Both the position numbers and the translations under genes were made by a program. A stretch of 64,000 nucleotides of DNA, taken from contig NZ_JACIIU010000014.1 of NCBI RefSeq assembly GCF_014205685.1, positions 18,893 to 82,892 on the forward strand, given 5' to 3'. Numbering within the stretch: position 1 is the first letter of the stretch; each line of letters starts with the position of its first letter. Shown here in pieces: positions 17,708 to 28,464 of this stretch. The notes beneath the pieces were generated by a model. It saw only the letters and a program-made list of their open reading frames with translations, had not been told where the DNA came from and ran no database searches. The stretch comes from Paenochrobactrum gallinarii. GTDB taxonomy: Bacteria > Pseudomonadota > Alphaproteobacteria > Rhizobiales > Rhizobiaceae.

Positions 17708-19531
17708 ATGACAACAACAAAGGCTGTCTCTCCGGTATTGTCAGTTGAAAATCTGACCACCAGCTTTTTGAGTGAAGGACAATGGAAATCCGTTGTCCGT
17801 GATATCTCCTTTACCGTAAATCCGGGTGAAACTGTTGCTGTGGTGGGTGAATCCGGTTCCGGTAAAAGTGTCACCTCCTTATCAGTCATGCAATTATTGC
17901 CGCGCGACACCAGCCGAATTGGGGGGCGTGTGCTTCTCAATGGCAAAGACTTGCTGCAACTGCCGGAAGCGCAAATGCGCAAAGTACGCGGCAATGATAT
18001 TGCGATGATTTTTCAAGAGCCGATGACATCGCTAAACCCGCTTTTCACCATTGGCGATCAGATATCGGAAGCGCTATTATGCCACCGTAATATGAGCCAT
18101 GAAGAAGCAAAAGCCGAAACGATCCGGCTGCTTGACCGTGTGCGCATTCCATCAGCTGCCAGCCGTTTCGATGAATATCCGCATCGTTTCTCTGGCGGCA
18201 TGCGCCAGCGCGTGATGATTGCAATGGCACTTGCCAGCCGCCCCAAACTGTTGATTGCCGATGAGCCGACCACCGCATTGGATGTCACCATTCAAGGCCA
18301 AATTCTCGATCTCATCAAAACCTTGCAGGAAGAGGAAGGCACATCAGTGCTGTTCATCACCCATGACATGGGTGTCGTTGCCGAAATTGCTGATCGTACT
18401 GTGGTGATGTTCCGTGGCGAGGCTGTTGAGAGCGGTGACACTGCCGATATTTTCAATCACTCCAAACATCCCTATACACGAGCGCTGCTTTCTGCTGTGC
18501 CTATGCTCGGTTCAATGAAACCTTATGACCGGCCTTTGCGCTTTCCCGATCTTGATCCCAAGACCGGTTTACCGGGGGAGCCTGTTGTCTCTGCCGATAC
18601 AGTCGACCATCAATCAGCACCGGTGCTGGAAGTTAAAAATTTAAGCAAACGCTTTGACATTCATGCAGGTCTCATGGGGCGGTTACAGGGTCGCGTTCAC
18701 GCTATTGAAGATGTCAGCTTCGCGCTGCAACCGGGCGAAACCCTGTCATTGGTGGGTGAATCGGGATGTGGAAAATCCACCACCGCGCGCGCTGTAATGC
18801 GCCTTATTCAACCGGACGAAGGCGTTATCCGGCTTGACGGACAAGATATTTCGGCCATGGATCATAAGGAACTGCGCCAAATCCGCCATAAAATGCAGAT
18901 GATTTTCCAGGATCCTTTTGCCAGCCTTAATCCGCGCATGCGTGTGGGGGCAACGATTGCCGAGCCTTATCTTGAGCATAAGATGGGAACAAAAGCGCAA
19001 GCGGAAAAAATCGTCGCTGACTTATTGCTGCGTGTCGGACTAACACCGGACATGGCCAAGCGTTTTCCGCATGAGTTTTCGGGGGGGCAGCGCCAGCGCA
19101 TTTGCATTGCACGTGCGCTGGCGATGGATCCAAAGGTTATTGTTGCCGATGAATCTGTCTCCGCACTTGATGTCTCCATCAAAGCACAAGTGATCAATCT
19201 GATGCTTGAACTGCAAGCCAATCTCAAACTTGCTTATCTTTTCATCAGTCACGACATGGCAGTAGTCGAGCGCGTCAGCCACCGTGTGGCGGTGATGTAT
19301 CTGGGCGAGATTGTCGAGATCGGCAAACGGGCGGAAATTTTCGAAAACCCGCAACACCCATATACCAAGAAACTCTTATCTGCTGTGCCAATCCCTGATC
19401 CGGAGCGCCGCCATTTACGTCGTATGATGCAAGTGGATGAATTAAAAAGTCCGGTGCGTTCACCAGACTATCAACCGGCACCACGCCAATATCAGCAACT
19501 CTCCGAGCATCATTTTGTCCAACTGAATTAA
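17708..19531 (+). CDS. Fused double ATPase of a peptide ABC importer (DppD-DppF fusion)
   Basis: A 607-residue protein with two complete ABC cassettes. N-terminal half: Walker A GESGSGKS near residue 47, signature FSGGMRQR, Walker B LIADEP. C-terminal half: Walker A GESGCGKS near residue 349, signature FSGGQRQR, Walker B IVADES. Each half ends in an H-loop (FITHDMG, FISHDMA). The layout matches GsiA/YejF-type fused ATPases. Importer 2 (10089-13615) has no ATPase of its own, so this is its most likely partner, although 4 kb away and beyond the IclR gene. It lies 56 bases after the SelA-like gene on the same strand. Confidence 0.92.
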   Translation: MTTTKAVSPVLSVENLTTSFLSEGQWKSVVRDISFTVNPGETVAVVGESGSGKSVTSLSVMQLLPRDTSRIGGRVLLNGKDLLQLPEAQMRKVRGNDIAMIFQEPMTSLNPLFTIGDQISEALLCHRNMSHEEAKAETIRLLDRVRIPSAASRFDEYPHRFSGGMRQRVMIAMALASRPKLLIADEPTTALDVTIQGQILDLIKTLQEEEGTSVLFITHDMGVVAEIADRTVVMFRGEAVESGDTADIFNHSKHPYTRALLSAVPMLGSMKPYDRPLRFPDLDPKTGLPGEPVVSADTVDHQSAPVLEVKNLSKRFDIHAGLMGRLQGRVHAIEDVSFALQPGETLSLVGESGCGKSTTARAVMRLIQPDEGVIRLDGQDISAMDHKELRQIRHKMQMIFQDPFASLNPRMRVGATIAEPYLEHKMGTKAQAEKIVADLLLRVGLTPDMAKRFPHEFSGGQRQRICIARALAMDPKVIVADESVSALDVSIKAQVINLMLELQANLKLAYLFISHDMAVVERVSHRVAVMYLGEIVEIGKRAEIFENPQHPYTKKLLSAVPIPDPERRHLRRMMQVDELKSPVRSPDYQPAPRQYQQLSEHHFVQLN

Positions 19532-19650
19532 CCACAAAGCATTCATAAAAATCAGTAGCTTACAGCGATTTATCGTAGCGAAAGATTTTTCTCTGGGATA
19601 ATGTCACATCCAACAAACAATAAGATGATGATAAAACCGGAGGAAAATCA

Positions 19651-20769
19651 TTGGATCGTAGAAATTTCACCAAGTCACTCATTGGTCTTGGCGCTGCTGG
19701 TGTCGGCACTGTTATGTCTGCCGGCATGGCAAATGCCGCTCAGACAAAGGAAACCGCAATGGAATTGACAGCACTTTTGGGCGGCTCGATTGTTGACGTT
19801 CCAGGTATCAAGCTTGGCCACCACACGCTTTCCACCCGTCCGACCGGCTGTAGTGTTCTTTTATGTGAAGAAGGCGCAACAGCAGGCGTCGACGTACGCG
19901 GTTCCGCACCTGGGACCCGTGAAACAGACCTGCTCGACCCGATCAATATGGTTGATCGCGTGCATGCTGTCATGCTTTCGGGCGGCAGCGCCTATGGCCT
20001 GGATGCGGCAAGCGGCGTGATGCGCTATCTGGAAGAAAACAAAATCGGTTTTAAAATCGGCAATGGAGTTGTGCCAATTGTTCCGGCAGCGATTCTGATG
20101 GATTTAGGCGTTGGAGATTTTTCCATCCGTCCTGATGCAGAAGCTGGTTATCAGGCATGTCTTGCAGCCAACACAACTGAAAGTGCTGAGGGCAATGTGG
20201 GTGCCGGTGCCGGTGCAACCGTCGGCAAAATGTTTGGCCCTGACTTCTCCATGAAGGGTGGCCTTGGTACTGCCAGTTATAAAGTTCCGGGCACGGAAGT
20301 GGTTGTTGGTGCGATTGTTGCTGTCAACGCCGTCGGAGATGTTTACGATCCGCGCACCAACCAGATTATTGCCGGTGCACGCAATGAAGACGGCAACGGC
20401 TTCCGCGACACTGTTGGCGCGATCATGAACGGCCGCAATGTGGTGAAAGCCGTAGGTGCTAACACCACCATTGGTGCAATTGCCACCAACGTGCCATTCA
20501 ATAAAGCTCAGCTGAAGAAAATCGCTGAAATGGCGCATGACGGCTTTGCCCGCAGCATCAACCCGATCCATACAATGTCGGATGGCGATACTATTTTCGC
20601 ACTTTCCACCGGCAAGCTGGAAGGTGTTGAGGGCAATGTCACATCAATCGGCACTATTGCTGCTTTTGTAATGGCGCAAGCCGTTGCGCGAGCCGTCATG
20701 GCAGCTGAGAGCCTGAACGAATATAATCTGCCAGCATGGCGTGATTATGTGGCCAAAGCCTCCAATTAA
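19651..20769 (+). CDS. P1-family N-terminal-nucleophile peptidase with Tat signal (NylC/DmpA-like)
   Basis: A 372-residue member of the P1 (DmpA/BapA/NylC) family, which self-cleaves into two chains and acts as an aminopeptidase or amidase on beta-, D- or omega-amino acid amides. The N terminus MDRRNFTKSLIGLGAAGVG is a twin-arginine motif plus hydrophobic stretch, so export to the periplasm is expected, with cleavage near MANAAQ. Family motifs include VPGIKLGHHTL, VMLSGGSAYGLDAASGVMRY, GNVGAGAGATVGKM, and NTTIGAIATN, in which Asn271/Thr272 is the predicted self-cleavage site, as in NylC. The start is TTG at 19651 preceded by GGAGG. It lies 119 bases after the double ATPase and may trim peptides before import. 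Confidence 0.85.
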   Translation: MDRRNFTKSLIGLGAAGVGTVMSAGMANAAQTKETAMELTALLGGSIVDVPGIKLGHHTLSTRPTGCSVLLCEEGATAGVDVRGSAPGTRETDLLDPINMVDRVHAVMLSGGSAYGLDAASGVMRYLEENKIGFKIGNGVVPIVPAAILMDLGVGDFSIRPDAEAGYQACLAANTTESAEGNVGAGAGATVGKMFGPDFSMKGGLGTASYKVPGTEVVVGAIVAVNAVGDVYDPRTNQIIAGARNEDGNGFRDTVGAIMNGRNVVKAVGANTTIGAIATNVPFNKAQLKKIAEMAHDGFARSINPIHTMSDGDTIFALSTGKLEGVEGNVTSIGTIAAFVMAQAVARAVMAAESLNEYNLPAWRDYVAKASN

Positions 20770-20780
20770 TCAGCAATACG

Positions 20781-20818
20781 AAAAAGCCCCGCTCTGAAAT
20801 CTCAGAGCGGGGCTTTTT
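20781..20818. terminator. Strong bidirectional terminator between P1 peptidase and lptE
   Basis: A 17-bp perfect stem (20781-20797 with 20802-20818), AAAAAGCCCCGCTCTGA on the left arm, with a 4-base loop and T-runs on both strands. It ends the peptide locus from the left and the leuS-lptE unit from the right. Confidence 0.92.
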
Positions 20819-20837
20819 AATAAACTTGTTTCGAAAC

Positions 20838-21413
20838 TTAAAGCTTCGACAAATCCTGTGCCAGTGACAAGAAAATCTGCTCGGCCAATTCCTCAGCCGC
20901 ACGTTTTTGTGCATCACGTTCAGCACGCAGATTTGCAAATTCCTGACGCGGGCGGTCAAAGGAAGCAAAAACTGTACGCTTGCCACGAGCAACCGGCTTA
21001 CCCTGATTATCGAGCAAAACATAATCAGAGAATGCACGAACGGAGCCAGCAGAAGGACGACCGGTGCGGTCTGTTTTGTCGCCCACATCCACAGTGACAG
21101 CCGAAACAGTGGTTTTATTCAAACCCATGCGCAGCTTGTAAGCCGGATATTGTGGCTCACCCGCTCCGCCACCGAGCAAGAAAATCAAACGGTTACGTAC
21201 GGCCTGCTGAAAAATGTCATTTGCCGGCTCGATCGAAACTGATGCCAGTTTGGAACGCATATCAGGTGTAACACCCGCACCAATTTCCCCCGTACTGCCT
21301 CCTGAATAAAGCGGCTGAACGGTACATCCGGCAACAGCCACAGCCATTATCACAAGTGTGATAAGGCTGCGAACCGGTGAAGTGACTTTTTTAATGCAGT
21401 CAGGCAACGACAT
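20838..21413 (-). CDS. lptE: LPS assembly lipoprotein LptE-like
   Basis: Outer-membrane lipoprotein that plugs the LptD barrel in LPS export. The 191-residue product has a signal sequence and lipobox AVAG-Cys30, followed by VQPLYS, the start typical of alphaproteobacterial LptE (formerly an unnamed lipoprotein family). The rest is an alpha/beta domain and a C-terminal charged helix ([18 protein letters not shown]). It overlaps the end of leuS by 14 bases, a conserved arrangement in Rhizobiales. In many relatives holA follows lptE; here the terminator and the peptide locus follow instead. Confidence 0.85.
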   Translation of the reverse strand: MSLPDCIKKVTSPVRSLITLVIMAVAVAGCTVQPLYSGGSTGEIGAGVTPDMRSKLASVSIEPANDIFQQAVRNRLIFLLGGGAGEPQYPAYKLRMGLNKTTVSAVTVDVGDKTDRTGRPSAGSVRAFSDYVLLDNQGKPVARGKRTVFASFDRPRQEFANLRAERDAQKRAAEELAEQIFLSLAQDLSKL

Positions 21414-24027
21414 TGACGATCCTTTGTGGCACTACAATGATCTTTTTAGGTGCGTTGCCCTGAAGGGCATGTTTCACGAAATCGAGTTCGAGCACCGCTT
21501 GCTGAATAGCAGATTGATCTGCATCGCGCGCGATTGTCAAATCCCCTTTTCGTTTACCGTTGATTTGAACAGGTAAAACCACATCATTTTCAACAATCAA
21601 TCCCGGATTGAACTGAGGCCATGCTGCTTCAGACACCAATGTTGCTTTACCATTAATGGTACCGCCCAGTGTTTTGGAGCATTCTTCAGCCAGATGCGGC
21701 ATCATTGGAGCAATCATAACCAGCAGAATTTCAATGGCTTCGCGAACTGCACTCTTCAATGCATCATCGGCCTCACCGTTTTTAACCTGCTGCAAGGCAC
21801 CTGAAAGCGCATTCACCAGCTCATAAAGACGGGCAACTGCACGGTTGAAGGCCAGCTTTTCCAAATCTTCGCCAACAGCCTGAAGCACTTTATGCGCAGC
21901 CTTGGAAACCTGAGCTGCATCACCTTCCAGTGCGGCTTTTGGTGTAGCATTCTTCAAGGCATCAGCGGCTTCGCTGACCACACGCCAAACGCGTTGTACA
22001 AAGCGATGCGCACCTTCTGCACCAGCTTCTGTCCAGATCACGTCACGTTCCGGCGGACTGTCGGAAAGCATAAACCAGCGCGCGGTGTCAGCACCATAAG
22101 ACGAAATAATATCATCCGGATCGACAACGTTTTTCTTCGACTTCGACATTTTTTCAATCGAGCCGATGTCCACTTTCGCGCCTGTATCGAGCATTGTGGC
22201 AACACGCACACCATCCTGCTCGTCAAAGCGGATTTCAGCCGGTGATACCCACTGACCATCGCATTTATAGGTTTCGTGCACCACCATGCCTTGTGTGAAC
22301 AAGCCCTTGAACGGCTCTTCCACATTCAGGTGACCGGTCGCTTTCATCGCACGGGTAAAGAAGCGCGAATAAAGCAAATGCAGGATCGCGTGCTCAATAC
22401 CACCGATATATTGATCAACCGGCAGCCAGCCATCAACGGCTTTCAGATTGGTTGGTTCATTTTCAAACGGCGCGGTAAAGCGTGCAAAATACCATGATGA
22501 ATCGACAAATGTGTCCATCGTATCGGTTTCACGGCGGGCATCGCCACCACAGCTCGGGCATTTCACATGACGCCAGCTTTCATGACGATCAAGCGGGTTA
22601 CCCGGACGATCAAATGTCACATCATCCGGCAGTTTCACCGGCAAATCCGCACGTTTAACCGGCTGCACACCACAAGCATCACAATGGATCATCGGGATCG
22701 GGCACCCCCAATAACGCTGACGGGAAATACCCCAATCGCGCAAACGGAACTGAACCTTACGCTTGCCCTGTGGCTGACCATCAAGCTGCTGCGCTTCCAG
22801 CTTTTCAGCGACTTTTTGGAAAGCATCCTGCGGTGTCAATCCATCAAGGAACTGCGAGTTGAACATAATGCCATCATCAGAATAAGCATCTTTATCAACG
22901 CTGAATGTTGCTGCGTCTGCACCTTTTGGCAACACGACAGGACGTACCGGCAATGAATATTTATTGGCAAAATCCAAGTCGCGCTGATCATGCGCAGGGC
23001 AGCCGAAAACAGCGCCTGTACCATATTCCATCAGCACGAAATTGGCGACATAGACCGGCAAGGTCCAGTTGTCGTCAAATGGATGCTTGACGCGAAGACC
23101 GGTATCGAAACCCTGCTTCTCAATGGTTTCAAGTGTCGCCACGGAAGTGCCATGGTGATGGCATTCAGCGATGAAGTCGGTCAAAGCTGCATTATTAGGC
23201 GCGAGTTTTTTGGCCAGCGGATGATCCGCAGCAATCGCGATAAAAGATGCACCAAACAAAGTGTCCGGACGGGTGGTGTAAACTTCAATCTCACCAGCTT
23301 CGCCGCTCTTTGCATCAAGTTCAAAACGCAGTTGCAGACCTTCGGATTTACCAATCCAGTTTTTCTGCATCAGGCGAACTTTTTCAGGCCACTGGTCAAG
23401 CGTATCAAGGGCTGCCAACAGCTCTTCATTATAATCTGTGATTTTAAAGAACCACTGGGTCAGCTCACGCTGCTCAACCAGAGCGCCGGAACGCCAGCCA
23501 CGACCATCAACCACCTGCTCATTGGCAAGCACTGTGTTGTCAACCGGATCCCAGTTTACTTTTGATGTTTTACGGGTCACCAGACCCTTTTCAAACATAT
23601 CAAGGAACAGCATCTGCTGGCGATGATAATAATCCACATCACAGGTCGCAAATTCGCGTGACCAGTCCAGCGACAAGCCCATCGATTTCAGCTGACGCTT
23701 CATCGTAGCGATGTTCTGATAGGTCCACTCTTTCGGGTGTACTTTATTCTGCATCGCGGCGTTTTCAGCAGGCATACCAAAAGCATCCCAGCCCATAGGG
23801 TGCAGCACATTGAAACCACGCGCGCGTTTGTAACGTGCGACCACGTCACCCATAGCATAGTTGCGCACATGTCCCATATGAATACGACCTGACGGATATG
23901 GGAACATTTCCAGCACGTAATATTTTTCGCGCGGATCATCATTATCCGTTTCGAAGGTCTTTGCCTCGTCCCAGACTTTCTGCCAATGGGCTTCAGTAGT
24001 GCGGGGATTATAACGTTCGGTTGCCAT
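21400..24027 (-). CDS. leuS: Leucyl-tRNA synthetase
   Basis: Class I aminoacyl-tRNA synthetase charging tRNA-Leu, 875 residues, normal length. The HIGH-type motif is HMGH at residues 50-53 (after FPYPSGRI), and the KMSKS motif is near residue 628 in [10 protein letters not shown]. The CP1 editing domain ([18 protein letters not shown]) is intact, as is the zinc-ribbon-like C-D-A-C region around MIHCDACGV. It is the first gene of the leuS-lptE unit and diverges from the yggS gene. Confidence 0.97.
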   Translation of the reverse strand: MATERYNPRTTEAHWQKVWDEAKTFETDNDDPREKYYVLEMFPYPSGRIHMGHVRNYAMGDVVARYKRARGFNVLHPMGWDAFGMPAENAAMQNKVHPKEWTYQNIATMKRQLKSMGLSLDWSREFATCDVDYYHRQQMLFLDMFEKGLVTRKTSKVNWDPVDNTVLANEQVVDGRGWRSGALVEQRELTQWFFKITDYNEELLAALDTLDQWPEKVRLMQKNWIGKSEGLQLRFELDAKSGEAGEIEVYTTRPDTLFGASFIAIAADHPLAKKLAPNNAALTDFIAECHHHGTSVATLETIEKQGFDTGLRVKHPFDDNWTLPVYVANFVLMEYGTGAVFGCPAHDQRDLDFANKYSLPVRPVVLPKGADAATFSVDKDAYSDDGIMFNSQFLDGLTPQDAFQKVAEKLEAQQLDGQPQGKRKVQFRLRDWGISRQRYWGCPIPMIHCDACGVQPVKRADLPVKLPDDVTFDRPGNPLDRHESWRHVKCPSCGGDARRETDTMDTFVDSSWYFARFTAPFENEPTNLKAVDGWLPVDQYIGGIEHAILHLLYSRFFTRAMKATGHLNVEEPFKGLFTQGMVVHETYKCDGQWVSPAEIRFDEQDGVRVATMLDTGAKVDIGSIEKMSKSKKNVVDPDDIISSYGADTARWFMLSDSPPERDVIWTEAGAEGAHRFVQRVWRVVSEAADALKNATPKAALEGDAAQVSKAAHKVLQAVGEDLEKLAFNRAVARLYELVNALSGALQQVKNGEADDALKSAVREAIEILLVMIAPMMPHLAEECSKTLGGTINGKATLVSEAAWPQFNPGLIVENDVVLPVQINGKRKGDLTIARDADQSAIQQAVLELDFVKHALQGNAPKKIIVVPQRIVNVVA

Positions 24028-24179
24028 GGCCGTATTTACTCGTACAAAGGGGATGAATAAAGAGTCTCAAACTTAGTTGCCGGAGCTTCATCACGGATTG
24101 AGATAAGCGTCAAGTTTTTGGCGCGATTAACACGCATTTCTATCGAAAAAATCCGGTTTTATGACCTGAAAGGTGCAAA

Positions 24180-24872
24180 ATGTCCTCACACGCCTCCCAA
24201 ATCACGCAAGCACTCAATTCTGTTCGTCATGCGCTTGATTTAGCCACACGCGAAGCAAAACGTAAAGCCAACTCAGTATCGCTGATTGCAGTTTCCAAAT
24301 TTTTTGATGCTGACAGCATTCGCCCTGCCCTTGAAAACGGCCAGCGTATTTTTGGCGAGAACCGCGTTCAGGAAGCCCAAAACAAATGGCCAAAATTGCG
24401 TGAAGAGTATCAGGGGATCGAATTGCACCTTATCGGCCCGCTGCAATCAAATAAAACTGCGGAAGCAGTAGCTCTTTTTGATGTCATCCAAACCATCGAC
24501 CGCGAAAAGATTGCTGCCGCCATTTCCCAAGAGATTAAAAAACATGGTCGCGCACCAAAGCTTTATGTGCAGGTAAATACGGGGCTTGAGCCACAAAAAG
24601 CCGGCATTTCCCCATTGGAAACTGTAGCTTTTGTCAAACGCTGCCGTGAAGAACACGGCCTGCAAATTGAGGGTTTAATGTGCATTCCGCCGGTTGACGA
24701 AAATCCAGGCCCGCATTTTGCATTATTACAAAAACTTGCCCGCGAAGCTGGCGTTGAGAAACTGTCGATGGGCATGTCATCTGACTATGAAACGGCCATC
24801 GCTTTTGGCGCAACTTCCGTACGCGTCGGCTCAGCTATCTTCGGTGTCCGCCCACAAAACGCCGCTGAATAG
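24180..24872 (+). CDS. YggS-family PLP homeostasis protein
   Basis: A 230-residue single-domain fold III PLP-binding protein that maintains the free PLP pool and amino/keto acid balance; no catalytic activity is known for the family. The PLP lysine is in LIAVSKFFDADSI, followed by FGENRVQEAQNKWP, HLIGPLQSNK, and the phosphate-binding GMSSDYETAIAFGATSVRVG near the C terminus. It is divergent from leuS. The ATG is close to the end of the preceding gap without a strong ribosome site. Confidence 0.93.
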   Translation: MSSHASQITQALNSVRHALDLATREAKRKANSVSLIAVSKFFDADSIRPALENGQRIFGENRVQEAQNKWPKLREEYQGIELHLIGPLQSNKTAEAVALFDVIQTIDREKIAAAISQEIKKHGRAPKLYVQVNTGLEPQKAGISPLETVAFVKRCREEHGLQIEGLMCIPPVDENPGPHFALLQKLAREAGVEKLSMGMSSDYETAIAFGATSVRVGSAIFGVRPQNAAE

Positions 24873-25080
24873 GCCGGTTAAAAACAAATACAACTGGCAG
24901 GTTTCGATATAAGCTGGCCAGTTGTAACATCTGCGTCACTTTGCGTGCACTTAACGCCTTTGTCTAACTTTACCTCTGACCTGTGCCGTTTATAAATAGA
25001 AAAAATGATAATGATGATTTAAGGGAATCATCGCTCATACCGGCTTTTGGGAGATTTGCCGGTTATAAACGGAGGAACTC

Positions 25081-27036
25081 ATGTCAGAAAAGCTGTATCC
25101 TGTTTTGCCGGGAGCTAAAGCCAATACGCATATGGACGAGGCCACCTATCAAGCGTGGTATCAGGAAAGTATCACTGATCCGGAGGCGTTCTGGGGCAAA
25201 CACGGGAAGCGCATCGACTGGTTCAAGCCTTACACCAAAGTGAAGAACACTTCCTTTGATGGCGATATCTCCATCAAATGGTTCGAGGACGGCATCACCA
25301 ATATTGCCTATAACTGTATTGATCGCCACTTAGAAACACGCGGCGATCAGGTTGCGATTATCTGGGAAGGCGACAATCCCTATATCGATAAGAAAATCAC
25401 TTATCGCGAACTGCATGAAAATGTCTGCCGCCTAGCCAATGTACTGAAAGATAACGGCGTTAAAAAAGGTGATCGCGTCACCATTTATCTGCCGATGATT
25501 CCGGAAGCCGCTTATGCAATGCTTGCTTGTGCCCGCATTGGCGCGGTACATTCTATCGTCTTTGCTGGTTTTTCACCGGAAGCTCTCGCCGGTCGTATTG
25601 TCGATTGTCAGTCAACTTTTGTCATCACTTCCGATGAGGGTGTTCGCGGCGGTAAACCAATCGCACTGAAAGAAAATACTGATAAAGCCATCGATATTGC
25701 TGCCAAGCAATTCGTTATGGTCAACAAGGTGCTGGTTGTGCGCCGCACAGGCGGCAAAATCAGCTGGGGCCCGGGTCGAGATCTCTGGTATCATCAGGAA
25801 ATTGCCAAGGCTTCACCTGTTTGCGAACCGGAGCCAATGAATGCGGAAGATCCGCTTTTCATCCTTTACACTTCCGGCTCGACCGGCAAGCCAAAAGGCG
25901 TACTGCATACAACCGGCGGTTATCTCGTCTATGCATCTATGACCCATCAATATGTCTTTGATTATCAGGACGGCGATGTTTATTGGTGCACGGCAGATGT
26001 GGGCTGGGTTACCGGTCACTCTTATCTGGTCTATGGCCCGCTGGCCAATGGCGCAACGACATTGATGTTTGAAGGCGTGCCTAATTTCCCTGATTACGGT
26101 CGTTTCTGGGAAGTGGTCGACAAGCATCACGTTAATATTTTCTACACCGCACCAACTGCTATTCGCGCATTAATGGGTGCAGGCGATGAATTTGTCACCC
26201 ACTCTTCCCGCTCCTCTCTGCGTCTGCTTGGCTCAGTTGGCGAGCCAATCAATCCGGAAGCATGGGAATGGTATTATAATGTGGTTGGCGATCAGCGCTG
26301 CCCGATTGTCGATACATGGTGGCAGACCGAAACCGGCGGCATTCTGATTAGTCCGCTGCCGGGTGCAACGGATTTGAAACCGGGCTCAGCTACACGCCCA
26401 TTCTTCGGCATCAAGCCGCAAATCGTCGATAATGAAGGCGGAGTGCTGGAAGGCGTCACCGACGGTAACCTGTGCATCGTGGATTCTTGGCCATCACAGG
26501 CAAGAACGCTTTATGGCGATCATGCCCGCTTTAAAGAGGCTTATTTCACCACCTATCCGGGCAAATACTTCTCCGGTGACGGCGTGCGTCGTGACGAAGA
26601 TGATTATTACTGGATCACCGGTCGCGTCGATGACGTATTGAACATTTCCGGTCACCGTATGGGAACGGCTGAAATTGAATCAGCACTGGTTTCGCATCAT
26701 GACGTGTCCGAAGCAGCCGTTGTAGGCTATCCGCACGCCATTAAGGGACAGGGCATTTATTGCTATGTCACGCTGATGTCGGATGCCGAAACTAAAGATC
26801 AGGAAGAATTGCGCAAAGAACTGATTGCGCATGTGCGCACCGAGATCGGGCCGATTGCAACACCGGATAAAATCCAGTTCGCACCTGGATTGCCTAAAAC
26901 ACGTTCCGGTAAAATCATGCGCCGTATCTTGCGCAAAATTGCCGAAGATGATTTCGGCACATTAGGCGACACCTCTACCCTTGCTGATCCGGCAGTGGTG
27001 GATGATCTCATCGATCAGCGCCAGAACAAAAAATAA
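25081..27036 (+). CDS. acs: Acetyl-CoA synthetase
   Basis: AMP-forming acetate-CoA ligase, 651 residues, full length. The N-terminal part contains the ACAS signature ([20 protein letters not shown]), the AMP-binding loop [11 protein letters not shown] near residue 263, WWQTETGG, and the hinge [20 protein letters not shown]. The C-terminal [11 protein letters not shown] carries Lys611, which corresponds to the regulatory acetylation lysine of other Acs enzymes. GGAGG lies eight bases before the ATG. It stands alone with a terminator at 27075. Confidence 0.97.
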   Translation: MSEKLYPVLPGAKANTHMDEATYQAWYQESITDPEAFWGKHGKRIDWFKPYTKVKNTSFDGDISIKWFEDGITNIAYNCIDRHLETRGDQVAIIWEGDNPYIDKKITYRELHENVCRLANVLKDNGVKKGDRVTIYLPMIPEAAYAMLACARIGAVHSIVFAGFSPEALAGRIVDCQSTFVITSDEGVRGGKPIALKENTDKAIDIAAKQFVMVNKVLVVRRTGGKISWGPGRDLWYHQEIAKASPVCEPEPMNAEDPLFILYTSGSTGKPKGVLHTTGGYLVYASMTHQYVFDYQDGDVYWCTADVGWVTGHSYLVYGPLANGATTLMFEGVPNFPDYGRFWEVVDKHHVNIFYTAPTAIRALMGAGDEFVTHSSRSSLRLLGSVGEPINPEAWEWYYNVVGDQRCPIVDTWWQTETGGILISPLPGATDLKPGSATRPFFGIKPQIVDNEGGVLEGVTDGNLCIVDSWPSQARTLYGDHARFKEAYFTTYPGKYFSGDGVRRDEDDYYWITGRVDDVLNISGHRMGTAEIESALVSHHDVSEAAVVGYPHAIKGQGIYCYVTLMSDAETKDQEELRKELIAHVRTEIGPIATPDKIQFAPGLPKTRSGKIMRRILRKIAEDDFGTLGDTSTLADPAVVDDLIDQRQNKK

Positions 27037-27074
27037 TTTTAAAGCTTATACAAGTTAGCTTTGGATCAAAAAAG

Positions 27075-27098
27075 AAGGCCGGTTTATCCGGCCTTTTT
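27075..27098 (+). terminator. Rho-independent terminator of acs
   Basis: AAGGCCGG (27075-27082) and CCGGCCTT (27088-27095) with a 5-base loop and a T-run. Confidence 0.9.
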
Positions 27099-27140
27099 CA
27101 TATTTATCTATTATATGAACGCCCGCAGACGGCACTTCAT

Positions 27141-27362
27141 TTAAAAATCAATGGTGCGGCCTTTGATTTCCCAATCACCAAATCGTGCAGGATCTTTACC
27201 GCCGCGTCCGCCGATTTCACGCAGGGGTACCGCTTGTTCTTCAACTTTCCGGCGCTCTTCCGCTTCTTTAAGTGCGCGTTGTGCAGCAGGTGGCAAATCG
27301 TTAAAATCACGCGCCTTCGCAGCCACGTCCTGCACCTGATCTGCTGCATCACTCTTGGTCAT
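27141..27362 (-). CDS. SDHAF4-like small protein (DUF1674)
   Basis: A 73-residue protein ending in GGRGGKDPARFGDWEIKGRT, the signature of the DUF1674/SDHAF4 family, whose eukaryotic members help assemble flavinylated succinate dehydrogenase subunit A. The N-terminal half is a charged helix rich in Glu, Arg and Lys. The ATG at 27362 is used; a GTG two codons earlier is possible. It is divergent from htpX, a gene order common in Rhizobiales. Confidence 0.85.
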   Translation of the reverse strand: MTKSDAADQVQDVAAKARDFNDLPPAAQRALKEAEERRKVEEQAVPLREIGGRGGKDPARFGDWEIKGRTIDF

Positions 27363-27507
27363 AACCACTATCCCACACTATTATCGACAATAAGTTTAAA
27401 AGCTAATTATTGAAGCTTGGCGTTCTGATCCCCATGATATAGGCAAGATCAATTGCTGTGCAAAGTATTTTACGTACTAATTTGCACGAGATTACAGGAG
27501 ATAGCCA

Positions 27508-28464
27508 ATGAACATGACAAGAACAGCCATGCTGATTGCTTTGATGACAGTCATGTTTATGAGTGTCGGCTATCTTTTGGGCGGCAGCGGCGGCATGATG
27601 ATTGCACTGCTGATTGCCATTGCCACTAATGCCATCGGCTATTGGAATTCCGACAAAATGGTGCTGCGTATGTATAATGCGCAGGAAGCAGATGAGCGCA
27701 CCGCGCCCGAATATTTCCGCATTGTCCGTGGCCTTGCCGCCAATGCCGGTTTGCCGACACCTAAAATCTATATCATCCATGAAGATCAGGCCAATGCTTT
27801 TGCCACCGGCCGTAATCCGGAAAACGCAGCCGTTGCCGCAACAACAGGCCTTTTACAGCGCTTAACACCGGAAGAAATTGCCGGAGTGATGGCACATGAA
27901 CTGGCGCATGTGCAAAATCGCGACACATTGACGATGACAATCACTGCCACTTTGGCCGGTGCCATTTCCATGCTCGGCAATTTTGCGCTTTTCTTCAGCG
28001 GTAACCGTGAAAACGGCAATAATATTTTAAGCATTATCGGCACGGTTATTGCCATGATTGTTGCCCCTTTTGCCGCTATGATTGTGCAAATGGCTGTCAG
28101 TCGTACGCGCGAATATGCAGCCGACCGCCGAGGTGCCGAAATTTGCGGTAATCCGCTTTGGCTCGCTTCCGCCTTGAATAAGATTGCCCGTAGTGCCAAA
28201 ACGACCGTAAATGAAGAGGCCGAGCACAATCCGGCAACCGCACATATGTTTATTATCAACCCGTTATCTGGACGCGGTGCAGATAATTTGTTTTCAACCC
28301 ATCCAGATACTGATAATCGCATTGCAGCTTTGCAGCAAATGGCGGCAGAGATGGGCTTTTCTCATTCAGCGCCTTCATCACGTGTTACTCCTGAACCGCC
28401 AAGCGGCCCTTGGGGTAATCATGATGATCAGGGCTCAACCGGCTTTAAAGGACCGTGGTCGTGA
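27508..28464 (+). CDS. htpX: Membrane-bound zinc metalloprotease HtpX
   Basis: M48-family inner-membrane protease for quality control of membrane proteins, 318 residues. Two N-terminal membrane helices are followed by the zinc motif HELAH with His130, Glu131 and His134 in [14 protein letters not shown], two more membrane segments ([17 protein letters not shown] and [15 protein letters not shown]), and the third ligand in [11 protein letters not shown]. The tail is Pro/Gly-rich. AGGAGA precedes the ATG. Its stop overlaps the start of rsmB (GTGA). Confidence 0.95.
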   Translation: MNMTRTAMLIALMTVMFMSVGYLLGGSGGMMIALLIAIATNAIGYWNSDKMVLRMYNAQEADERTAPEYFRIVRGLAANAGLPTPKIYIIHEDQANAFATGRNPENAAVAATTGLLQRLTPEEIAGVMAHELAHVQNRDTLTMTITATLAGAISMLGNFALFFSGNRENGNNILSIIGTVIAMIVAPFAAMIVQMAVSRTREYAADRRGAEICGNPLWLASALNKIARSAKTTVNEEAEHNPATAHMFIINPLSGRGADNLFSTHPDTDNRIAALQQMAAEMGFSHSAPSSRVTPEPPSGPWGNHDDQGSTGFKGPWS

